From positions 1-64,000 of the forward strand of contig JAJJXM010000072.1 of assembly GCA_024516155.1 (NCBI GenBank): a DNA stretch of 64,000 bases, read 5' to 3'. This stretch comes from Pyronema omphalodes. Lineage: Eukaryota > Ascomycota > Pezizomycetes > Pezizales > Pyronemataceae. Shown piece after piece: positions 55,725 through 64,000 of the stretch (position 1 is its first letter; each line of letters opens with the position of its first letter). Position numbers and translations under genes: made by a program. The notes below the pieces were generated by a model. That model was not told the origin of the DNA, made no database searches, and saw only the letters and a program-made list of their open reading frames with translations.

Positions 55725-56330
55725 GTTCGGACAAATTTCCCTTTTGGAAATATTATTATTCACCTGGGTTACGGTTACGCTCATTTCCCTGATTGTCAAA
55801 AAGTTCACGTGAATAATCCCCAGGGTTACGGGACGGTCCTGATGCCCTTTGCGGAAATTCCATACCGCTGGGTTAGGGTTGTTCTCACTTCCGTTTTCGG
55901 AAATGACCATTGGAACCAGGGCTAGGGTTGCAATCATCTTATCCGATGAGATAAGATCAGTCACGTGTTCCTTATCAGTAGCAGATCAGTACGCACGTGC
56001 ACTGATCTACTAATGTCTGCACACACGACTAGGGTTGGGGCTTGATCATGATATCCGATAAGATAAGATCTAGTCACGTGATGTCTTATCAGTATTACAT
56101 CAGTGCGTATGCGCAGCTGATCTAAGGACACGTGACTAGGGTTAGGGTTATAACCGCACACGCACACAGGAGGGTTAGGTTTGTGACCGCACGCGCACTG
56201 CTAGGGTTAGGGTTACGGACGCACGCGTGCGATTAAGGGTATGGACACGCGCAGGATTAAGGTTATGGACACGCGCACGTGACTTCTATGAGGGTTACGG
56301 TTGCGCACGCGAAGTACGCTCACGCGCACA
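55725..56330 (+). repeat. Array of TTAGGG-like, GATA and CACGTG motifs
   Basis: Around ten GGGTTA(G/C)GG-type degenerate telomere-like motifs (for example TAGGGTTAGGGTTA at 56,132-56,148). Two diverged tandem ~110-bp units (55,935-56,010 and 56,048-56,124) each have GATAAGAT/ATCTTATC, TCACGTG and CTTATCAG. The downstream half is rich in CGCACGCG. Neither a gene nor a true telomere; may be a relic regulatory or subtelomeric block. TATATAAAAGG lies at 56,475. Confidence 0.65.
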
Positions 56331-56879
56331 TGACAAGGCTGTGCACTCGACCAATGCTAAATTGGTTGAACACGTTAGCGCATCTAGAACGCACAACTGT
56401 GACCGCGTTGTTCCCTTGGTTATTTTTCGGGAAAACTCTGCGAATAGTGGCTCGGCGTGTGAGGAGGAAAAATTGTATATAAAAGGATTGTTTCGTTGTT
56501 TGTTTACTTTGTTTTCCTTTGCTCCTTACACAGTTATTTGTTTATTTACAAATTCAAATACTTTGTCGGTCTTTGTTTACGTCCTCGTTTTCGTCCCCGT
56601 CTTTGAATCTCTCTGTCCCTTGAAATCTCTGTTTATTTCCTTAACTTCTAAGCACAGAAATCTCTAAGTTGATGCTTGACACAGCTTGAGAGTTTCTAAC
56701 GTTGAAGTTATTATAAGGTTATCTTCATTGAACTCAAGAGTGAATAATAGAGAAGAGCCCTCAGGTTCTCCGTCAGCTATCTCTCCCTTGTTCGCCGTCA
56801 CAGCTTTGGCCGAGGAGCAATGAGGAACTTGGGCGTCCTTTGGGATGGCACGTGCTTTGCCGTTGGTAGTTTGAATACA
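56331..56879. other. Intergenic or possible LTR remnant
   Basis: TATATAAAAGG near 56,475 followed by T-rich DNA; no gene recognised. Could be an old plus-strand LTR, but its ends cannot be set. Confidence 0.3.
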
Positions 56880-58797
56880 TCTTTTGGCTGTCAGTTCTTG
56901 TGTTGTGTGAATGGTGGAGAGGGTTCGAACAAGATGCCGCTTTTCGCCAGGAATGAGCAGAACTGTTGGTTATTGAATTCTCCTGTGCCATTATCACACC
57001 TGCATTGCCGAATTTTATGTGCGAGGGATTCAAGCTACTCTTTGTATTCCTGGAATACCGGTAACACTGCGGCTGTGGACTTGGATTTGAGAAAATGATC
57101 TTTGGCAAGCCGACTAAAGTCATCGATGTAAATAATATAGTACCGTCATTGGCTGATCGAAGCAGTCGACATTAGGCTGCAGACATCAGAGTGAACAAGT
57201 TCAAAAGGTTTGCTCGCATGTGCAGTGGGCGTTCGAATACATGATTGTTGATTGCATGATCTGTGTTTGTAGTTTTATCAGATAAATTAATAAGTTTGCA
57301 TAGGGGGTCTGTATTGACGTGGGCCAGTCTTGTGTGCCACATCTCGAAGTTACTCATCGGTTCAAGACGAAACGAGTGTTTGTGTGCTATCCGAAGATCT
57401 TTGTTGCTAGGACGTGTGAAATCGACGTCTGGACTGAGGTGTCCAATGGGTCATGCAGCTAGTCGGCCCGATGAAGGAAGGGCAACGATGTCAACGCCTG
57501 CACCAGATCGAGTGGTGATCAGGGCATTGTGATCATCTTTGGCGGCATCTGCTGTCCATCTATATAGATTGTCCTGCATGCGAGCGACAATGATGACCCT
57601 GAAGGACTTGCCTTTGACTGTACAAGAGCCATCAGCAACGGTGATTTGCCACCCCCTTTTGTCCAAGAGGGGCAGAGAGAAAAGGGAAAGTCGGAAAGTA
57701 GGGACGCATAGTGCAGTGATTTGAAAGAGATTATTCAGAATTATTTTTCTGTAAGTATTAGTGGTGACTGTAGTATTGTTACCTAAGCGAATATTAATGG
57801 ATTTGCAAGTTGCGAAAGAATCAGGAAGGAAAGCAGATTAATCGTTACAGAAGTGGTGTGTTGCACCACAGTCAAGCACCCAAGTATAGATCTCAGCAGA
57901 CGAGTCAGGCGCAATCAGGACTTGTGCTGGTAGGGATGTGCTGGAGTTTCCGAGTCAGATGCCAACGTCGGTATTGTCAAGCTCGGCGGTTCTGGCACTC
58001 GATCTGAGATTGTATCGTTCGAGCATGACGGTTGCGGACTTCCTCAGTCTGCATTCGGTCGAGAGGTGTCCTTTTGTAGTCCAGTAATGACAGTCGACAT
58101 CGTCCTTTTTCGAAGATTTCGCTGGTTTTGAGGGACCAGCACTAAATGACGCTACGCGCTTATTTGTAGATCTGTTTGTGTAACTGTCCTTTGTATTGTG
58201 GGAGGACCGCTTATAATGGTCACACCATTTGGTCGTGGCCGCATCAGCTTCGCCACTTGAGGATGCCAAGGTAGATTCCCACATGTGTTCGTAGTCATGA
58301 AGACTTTTCTGCAGTTCGTCAAAAGTCATCGTTTCCAGTTTCAAAAGCTCGTGTTTGGTGACTCCATAGGAGTCCGGGAGATTTGCAATGACAAAGTTGA
58401 ACAGTTCGGTTTCACTTATATCTAGGACTGTGTCTGTAAGCGGATTTTGGATGTTGAGGAGGTCGGTTTTCCATTTAGACATGGGTTGTCCTGGGGTCGG
58501 TTTGGATCTCTAGAACTTGCTCCAGAGGTTTTGCCTGCCGGAGTTTGAGCACGAGTTGTCGAATTGCTCTTCTAGTTTGAGCCGCATCTTCCGTGGATCA
58601 TCCTGTCCTGTAATTACCCTACGGCATGTGATATCGCAGTGGTAGAAAATTATATCGGTCGCCTTAGCAGCCCTCTCATCGAAGTATTGGAGGTCGCTGG
58701 AGACAGTGAAGTCATGCAGGTAATAGGCTTGAATGGTTATACCCTGGACGTCCGCAAGTCCTTTGAGGGTTGACAGCGATTTTCGGCTATCCGCCAT
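56880..58797 (-). pseudogene. Ty1/copia gag-protease-integrase, decayed 5' part
   Basis: Minus-strand remnant. Gag starts MADSRKSLSTLKGL at 58,797 and continues through an in-frame stop (58,512-58,510) to the UBN2-like core (NFVIANLPDSYGVT, MTFDELQKSLHDYEHMWES). The zinc knuckle reads CHYWTTKGHLSTEC, with the second Cys replaced by Trp. After a stop at 57,957-57,955 comes the protease motif TWVLDCGATHHFC (~57,890-57,850), followed by another stop. The GAG-pre-integrase motif MWHTRLAHVN lies near 57,345. Integrase (IDDFSR near 57,135; RCDNGTGEF near 57,000; SPPFTQHKN near 56,910) is in a shifted frame with one stop. RT and LTRs are not found, so the element is truncated. Confidence 0.87.
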
Positions 58798-58867
58798 ACT
58801 TACAGGGAGATGAGTCTCCTGAAGGTTGCGTAGTAGGGTTTTATTTTATTTTATTTTTTTTTTTTTA

Positions 58868-59382
58868 TTCATACTCGCATCTAACCGTAAGGTTATGGCG
58901 GCTGCTATCTAATTACTATACATTGCTAACTGTCGAGTGTTACATCGACAGTTACTGGGAACGCCCCAGAGCGGTCTTCATTTGTCAGGTTGTAGCCCCC
59001 CTCTCTGTTTCTCATATTCCATTCCTGTCCTTCTCGTCGTTCTGTCCGTGAGCCCTGTGCGCTCTGCAGACACCCTTCCCGGTGCCTGGTGTCCTCCACC
59101 CTTCCCCGTCTACGTCCCCTGCAGTAATATGTTTTTTTTTTTTTTAAAAAACCCCGGCCTCTTCTTCCCTTGCCATCATCGTCCTCTCCTCTTCTCCCTC
59201 TCGCCTTTCCTTCTCTCCTTCCTCTCTCTCTCCGTTCCTCTGCTTCCTTCCTCCTCCTCTCCTCCCCATTTTCCGTCTCTCTCAAATCCCCTCCTTGTCC
59301 TCCGTTCTTCTCTATCTCTTTCCCCTTCCCTTCTACCTCCCCCTACTCCGCTTCATCTGCGTCCTTACTATATTCATTTATT
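58868..59382. repeat. R4 repeat fragment and pyrimidine-rich stretch
   Basis: 58,868-59,110 matches pieces at 44,881-44,925 and 43,877-44,180. It is followed by T/C-rich DNA to 59,382 that yields spurious Ser/Leu/Pro-rich frames. Confidence 0.5.
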
Positions 59383-60232
59383 TATATTTATTTATTATTA
59401 TTATTATTTTTTTTTTTTTTTTTTCAATGTTCTTCGCCTGGGTCCAGAAATGTTCCCCAGCCTGTCGTCGCGATACTTCTATCTGGTCTGTTAGTCACCT
59501 CGGGGGTCATACTCAATACCGTGTGTGCCCATTCGGACGTGGCGACCTTCGTCGCAGAGATCAAGGTGGCCAGTGCGCGGGTTCCATGTTTGGTGTGGAG
59601 GATGATTCGAAGGTCGAGTCGCCGGTGTCGTGGGAGCTTCAGTGTTTTGCGTATTGTTATGCGGTGGGGGGTAATGAGTGGGCATGATAGTAGCAGGTGT
59701 TTGGGGGTTTGGGGGGGATGGTGTGGGCAGGGGCAGGCGCGGGATGGGTAGGTTGGTGTGGCGGGGTGTGCCAGACAATCCAAAAAGAAGCCATGTCCTG
59801 TGCGTAGGCCTAGGATGGCGGTCGATATCTTTCTTGGAACCGTAGTGTAGGCTTCGTCGAGTGATCATTTGTGTGGCGCGTCATACGTCTTTGGCTTCGG
59901 GCTCTCGTCGTACCATTTAGTCTACTCCGCTATGTAGAATTGCTTGATTTGTCTTCGGATCCACGATAGGGAAGTGGAAGGAGGGTTGGATGAGGCGGTG
60001 GTTGTGGCCTGTTTTGCGAGCAAGTCGGCTTCCTCGTTGCCAGCTATATTTGTGTGACCGGGAACCCAATGGAGATGAATTGAGGTTCCTGTTCGTAGGA
60101 GGAGGGTACGGGCGAGGTGGTGGATGGCGAAGGCGGCTTCTTGTCCGGGTCCGGGTGTGAGGCGGGAGGCTCTAATGATTGCAGCTTGGTTGTCGGTGAA
60201 CAGGTGTATCTCACGGTATTGGAGGCGTAAGC
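59383..60232 (-). pseudogene. LINE ORF2 C-terminal fragment, interrupted by Gypsy element E
   Basis: Minus-strand LINE 3' end. It begins at 60,232, where the Gypsy LTR is inserted inside the RNase H domain (IHLFTDNQAAIIRAS; HWVPGHTNIAGNEEADLLAK). Then a frameshift; a Cys/His tail (CPCPHHPPQTPKHLLLSCP) and GTRALATLISATKVATSEW follow, homologous to 54,620-54,674. A stop next to an (A)n(TAA)n tail, seen on the plus strand as TTATTATTATT and a T run at 59,383-59,424, marks the LINE's 3' end. Confidence 0.85.
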
Positions 60233-60985
60233 TGTCACAACGCTCCCGTGACATGCTCCTGGCCTCCGCCGTCACCACCGCAGGGCTATGGATGGTCGCC
60301 ATCACCCTAGCAACCTGCTACGCCATCATGAAGTGATAGGGATAGGGTTAGGTCAAGGGGCTGGGCCCCTTGCCGGGGATTTTCATATGTTAGGAGTTAT
60401 TTATTATTTGAATTTATTTTAGGTATCACGGCGGCTAGGAAAATGTTGGAATCTTTTAGTTATCTCTTTTTGGTATGTACTCTTTCTTTGTTATTTGAAA
60501 TCACGGCGGTTAGCCAGGTAGTTATCTCTTTTGGTATGTACTCTTTCTTTGTTATTACTATTTGGAATTACGGCGGTTAGTTATCTTTGGTATGTATTGT
60601 TCCCTTGCTTTCTTATTTGGAATTACGGCGGTTGGCAAATGGTGGGGAATGTTGGTCATGTATGTAGTTATCACGGCGGTTAGCATTGAGAGCATTCTCC
60701 GCAGGCGGAGAATTCTGGGTCACGAGTCATGAAGGAGCAAGTATAAGAGGAGGAAATTTGTATGTAGTTTATTTCTTCACGCAATCAAGTTTCTATTTAC
60801 TACAATCCTATCTACAAAAGTTCCCTTGTGATATCCCATCTCTCCAAAACTCACCTGTGATTTCCCAGCCCAAAAACCCTTGCCCATTCCCAACTTACCA
60901 GCCTTACCTAACCCGCCGCCGCCCTCCTCGCCGCCGAAACCCCCGCGCTGCCTGTCGTCAGTAACCGTGGATACGGATTCTGATA
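60233..60985 (+). repeat. 5' LTR of element E (753 bp)
   Basis: Starts TGTCA immediately after LINE sequence and ends TGATA (TGACA in copies A and C). The first ~104 bp encode LSQRSRDMLLA then SAVTTAGLWMVAITLATCYA to a stop at 60,336. This is the C-terminal membrane-like helix of the third ORF, conserved in protein but strongly diverged at DNA level from copies A and C. The middle has ACGGCGGTTAG-type repeats (60,428-60,680). Confidence 0.88.
60742..60788 (+). promoter_or_regulatory. Promoter of element E with self-priming arm
   Basis: TATAAGAG at 60,742-60,749; ACGCAATCAA at 60,779-60,788, 37 nt downstream, complementary to 60,987-60,996. Confidence 0.7.
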
Positions 60986-60986
60986 T

Positions 60987-60996
60987 TTGATTGCGT
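60987..60996 (+). other. Primer-binding position of element E (self-priming type)
   Basis: TTGATTGCGT one nt after the LTR end, identical to copies A and C although the LTRs are largely diverged. Confidence 0.7.
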
Positions 60997-61233
60997 CCTG
61001 TGTACGACACCCAACGCGGAACGAAGACCCAGAAAACCCAGAAAACCCAGAAGACCCAGAAAACCCAGAAGAAGGCGCACACAGTGGCGTCCTTTCAGCA
61101 TAAAGAGCTCGGAGAACATATCGAACAAGAACCGACCGGATCGGCAAGCCCAGTGACCCCCGAACAACCATCCAGACCACAGACCCCCGAATCACCCGAA
61201 CTGCCCCATACCTCTACCGACGACCCTGCGGAA

Positions 61234-62142
61234 ATGGCGACCCCGGCAGGATTGGGACTTGTCACTCCGGTCACGATGACCCAGGAGCAGTTGAACCAGA
61301 TCCTCATTCAACTCCATCGCCCCACGACAAACAGTAACCCCAAGGTGGAAGACCCGGAGCTGTACTACGGTGAACGAACCAAGCTGAGGGCATTCCTGAC
61401 GCAATGCGAACTGAAGTTCGATTGTGAAGGGAATAGATTCGACACCGAACAGAAAAAGGTGAACTATGCGAGCTCCCGCTGTAGAGGTAACGCTTGGGCA
61501 TGGATCGAGCCGTCCATCAAGGAGGGGAAAAGCGTATACACGACCTGGGAGGCCTTTAAGACTGCTGTCAGTAGGGCTTTCGTGGAAGCCGACTCGATAG
61601 AAGTAGCAAGAAGAAAGTTCAAGATGATCAGGCAGGGCGCGCGATCCGCCGCTGCACACTGGGCCGAATTTCAAAGGATCAAATCCGATTTAAGATATAA
61701 TTACGAGACCTACATCGATCAATTCAGTGATGGACTAAACACAGACGTCCAACGACAGTTGGCACTCCTTGACGAACGACCAACGGATCTCACGGAGTTC
61801 GCCAACAAGGCCATAGCGTTAGACAACCGACTATTCAATTTCCGAACCCTGAGGACTCGATATGAACCTCAATTCTATCACCACCCCCATCTTAAGGGGC
61901 AGCGACACGACTCTCGACTCTCCGACCCCGAACCAATGGAATTAGATTCCACTCGTCGACCAAAACCAAGGGATAGGACGGAGGAGGATAGGCGGAAGCG
62001 GAATAACGAATGTTTTAACTGTGGGAAGGTGGGACACTACGCTGCGAAGTGCCCAAGTAAGAACTTATTCAGAGCAGCGGAAACTACATTGGTAGAAGAG
62101 GGACTCGGTGAGACGTCGGGAAAAGAGAGTCCCCAGGAATAA
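61234..62142 (+). CDS. gag: Gypsy Gag with CCHC zinc knuckle, element E
   Basis: 302 aa from the first in-frame ATG. Core [63 protein letters not shown] and knuckle CFNCGKVGHYAAKC, all collinear with copy C. The frame is also open upstream to the primer-binding position without an ATG, with a (KTQ)n run and then TGSASPVTPE, matching the leader of copy C. Intact. It ends in GKESPQE at the frameshift signal. Confidence 0.88.
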   Translation: MATPAGLGLVTPVTMTQEQLNQILIQLHRPTTNSNPKVEDPELYYGERTKLRAFLTQCELKFDCEGNRFDTEQKKVNYASSRCRGNAWAWIEPSIKEGKSVYTTWEAFKTAVSRAFVEADSIEVARRKFKMIRQGARSAAAHWAEFQRIKSDLRYNYETYIDQFSDGLNTDVQRQLALLDERPTDLTEFANKAIALDNRLFNFRTLRTRYEPQFYHHPHLKGQRHDSRLSDPEPMELDSTRRPKPRDRTEEDRRKRNNECFNCGKVGHYAAKCPSKNLFRAAETTLVEEGLGETSGKESPQE

Positions 62143-62165
62143 AAGGAAAAGGTGGATTCCTGGGG
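62118..62165 (+). promoter_or_regulatory. -1 programmed ribosomal frameshift signal, element E
   Basis: G GGA AAA at 62,118-62,124 in gag frame, a 6-nt spacer, then stem CCCCAGGAAT (62,131-62,140) / ATTCCTGGGG (62,156-62,165) with a 15-nt loop. One stem pair is changed from G-C (copy C) to A-T with pairing kept. Confidence 0.85.
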
Positions 62166-64000
62166 CAACTGTCGCCCACCAGTTCAACCACGGCAGGACC
62201 GGCGGATAGAATCTCGAGTGTAGGTCCATACGGAAGAAACGAAAAGATTATCCTGCGAGTAAAATTAATCGGACGAAATAAGAAAGAATACCACACAACG
62301 GCCATGATCGACTGCGGGGCCACGGAGAATTTTATAGATCGAGAATATGTGAGACAGCAGGGATTGCCCTGCGCGAAAAAATGAAGCCCACGAAAGGTTC
62401 TCGCTGTAGACGGACGGGAATTGGATGGGGGCCCAGTAACCCACGATGCCATGGTGACCATGGTGATCAACGACCATAGGGAAGATATTAGGCCCCACTG
62501 TATTACCATTGGCAACGCACCCATTATCCTGGGACTGCCTTGGTTGCGGAAACACAATACCAGCATCGACTGGAAGGAGGGAAGGATTGTCTTCAACTCC
62601 GAGAAATGCGGAAAGAACTGCCTTCCTACCTCGCCCCATGCCACGACCGTGTCGGAACGGGGGGCAGAAAAAGAATATAATCAACGGATACATGAGGAAG
62701 CGGAGCACGCCTATGGTATGGAAGGGCCGGAAGAGATGCTCCAGACGGATGAGGAAGATGAGCTTCGCATCCAGGAGACCTGGGCAGAAAGTATAGAAGA
62801 GGATGAAGAAGGAGAAGAAGTGGAAGAGTCGGAGGACGAGGATATGGAAAGCGTACAGGGATCTAGGCGCGCGGAATCCACCGAGGTCGATCCCGACTCG
62901 CCTCAGTGCGCTTCGCGGCAACCCCCGCAAGCGCCAGCCAACCAGAAGGAACCGGGGAACTGGGAAACCGCTCCCCCCAAATCAATCGCTACTGCGCCAA
63001 CCAACCAGAAAGAACCGGGGAACTGGGAAACTGCTCCCGCCAAATCAATTGCCACTTCCGGGGAATTGGAACTCGCGAGTACCATAATCCGAGCGGGGAA
63101 GAACAGACCTGACTCCCTGGAAGAAATAATACCACCGGAATATGCAGATTACCTCTCCGTATTCAGGGAAAAAGAGGCGGTAGGGTTGCCTCCGCACCGA
63201 CATCATGACCACCGGATCCCCTTGATGGACGGAAAGGTTCCGCCGTTCGAACCCCTGCGAGCCCTCGATGAGGAACGCCTGCGAGTATTGAGGGATTACT
63301 TGGAAGAGAATGAAAGAAGGGGTTGGGTCCGACGGTCGACGTCTCCAGCGGGAGCCCCAATCCATTTCGGTAAGGAAAAGGATGGTACCGTCCGGTTATG
63401 CGTCGACTACCGACGACTCAACGAAATCACAATCAAGGATCGCACCCCACTCCCGCTGATAGGGGAAGCGTTGGATAGACTTTCCAACGCCAATATCTAT
63501 ACCAAATTAGATGTGCGAGATGCATGCCATAACCTCCGAATAGCCACAGGAGATGAATGGAAGACTGCGTTCCGTACCAAGTACGGTCTATACGAGTATT
63601 TGGTGATGCCATTTGGCTTGACAAATGCTCCAGCTTCGTTTCAACGATGGATGAACGAAGTCTTAAGTGATTACCTCGACATCTTTTGCATCGCCTATCT
63701 CGACGGCATATTGATTTACTCGGATAATCTGGCGGAGCATCGGAGACACGTACGCATGGTCCTGGAAAGGTTAAGAGACGTAGGACTGACCCTGAAACCC
63801 TCGAAATGTGAATTCCACACAAAAAAGACGGAATACCTGGGATACATCATCTCCCCCACAGGGTTGCAGATGGACCCCGAGAAAATTAGGGCAGTTAAGG
63901 AATGGAAGGAACCGGTAAATGTGAAGGGAGTCCAAAGTTTCCTGGGGTTCGCCAATTTCTACCGTCGATTCATCCGGGATTTCAGCAAGATCACCACGCC
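62139..64000 (+). pseudogene. pol: Gypsy pol, 5' part (protease and RT), element E
   Basis: Open in the -1 frame except for one TGA at 62,382-62,384. Protease [13 protein letters not shown]; an acidic linker with a duplicated ~22-residue unit (NQKEPGNWETAP...) at ~62,935-63,055; RT with [25 protein letters not shown] and the catalytic box mutated to YLDG (GGC at 63,705-63,707 in place of GAC/GAT). The window ends within the RT connection region (FANFYRRFIRDFSKIT). Two independent lethal changes mean the element needs trans help. Confidence 0.9.

Larger units (their letters stand above)
60233..64000 (+). mobile_element. Ty3/Gypsy chromovirus-type element E, 5' part (cut by window end)
   Basis: Diverged relative of copy C: 5' LTR 60,233-60,985, primer-binding position, leader, gag, -1 frameshift signal, protease, acidic linker, RT. 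The 3' part lies beyond the window. Defects: TGA at 62,382-62,384 in protease, YLDD changed to YLDG in RT, DAYHNL changed to DACHNL. Inserted in a LINE RNase H gene. Confidence 0.93.

Noticed and set aside
56100..56260. True telomere or chromosome end from TTAGGG motifs
   Set aside because: The motifs are degenerate and spaced, and unique and transposon DNA continues on both sides.
59170..59751. 193-codon Ser/Leu/Pro-rich frame
   Set aside because: Pyrimidine-rich low complexity followed by antisense LINE sequence.

Overview
This window looks like a gene-poor, transposon-rich stretch of a filamentous ascomycete genome (Pezizomycotina). The evidence is short GT-AG introns (51-153 bp), a fungal AsaB/CmcJ-like enzyme gene, fungal-type chromovirus (Ty3/Gypsy with chromodomain), Tad/I-like LINE, Ty1/copia and hAT sequences, and abundant microsatellites and homopolymers. 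A large repeat-laden genome such as that of a truffle or another pezizomycete would fit, but the species cannot be fixed from sequence alone. The young transposons show no wholesale C-to-T decay.

Layout. 1-10,578: Ty3/Gypsy cluster. The 3' end of a plus-strand copy (integrase, chromodomain, a third ORF, LTR) is followed by the leader of a second plus-strand unit. This is joined tail-to-tail to a nearly complete minus-strand copy (2,815-10,578), so 1-2,545 and 2,815-5,358 form a huge near-perfect inverted repeat. 10,579-12,546: 3' half of a LINE, interrupted by that element. 12,590-16,250: dispersed repeats and a relic hAT element. 16,436-17,332: an intact AsaB/CmcJ-type gene. 17,333-21,480: microsatellites. 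21,498-25,417: two host genes of unknown function. 29,510-30,237 and 51,327-52,627: two paralogous two-exon genes lying in duplicated segments. 32,345-34,490: a dispersed repeat split by a 1.48-kb long-TIR element with a 5-bp target duplication. 36,066-39,445: a probable multi-exon gene and a membrane-anchored ankyrin gene with nearly identical repeats. 40,340-43,200: extreme low-complexity DNA, a hAT-type MITE and a GGTGTTTA/TAAACACC repeat field. 46,285-47,067: a probable secreted Kex2-processed repeat protein. 53,485-60,232: decayed LINE and copia elements and a TTAGGG/GATA/CACGTG motif array. 60,233-64,000: the 5' part of a diverged relative of the first Gypsy element, inserted into another LINE.

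The most informative system is the Gypsy family. Comparing its two diverged members shows four shared signals. First, a 10-nt complementarity between the inferred transcript start and the primer-binding position, which suggests self-primed reverse transcription. Second, a -1 frameshift signal between gag and pol: GGGAAAA, a 6-nt spacer and a 10-bp stem with a compensatory base-pair change. Third, a third ORF after pol whose C-terminal membrane-like helix is encoded inside the LTR. Fourth, coding-like conservation upstream of the first gag ATG. The ankyrin gene (concerted repeats with variable loop residues) and the Kex2-repeat secreted protein are the most interesting host genes. No rRNA, tRNA or CRISPR was recognised.
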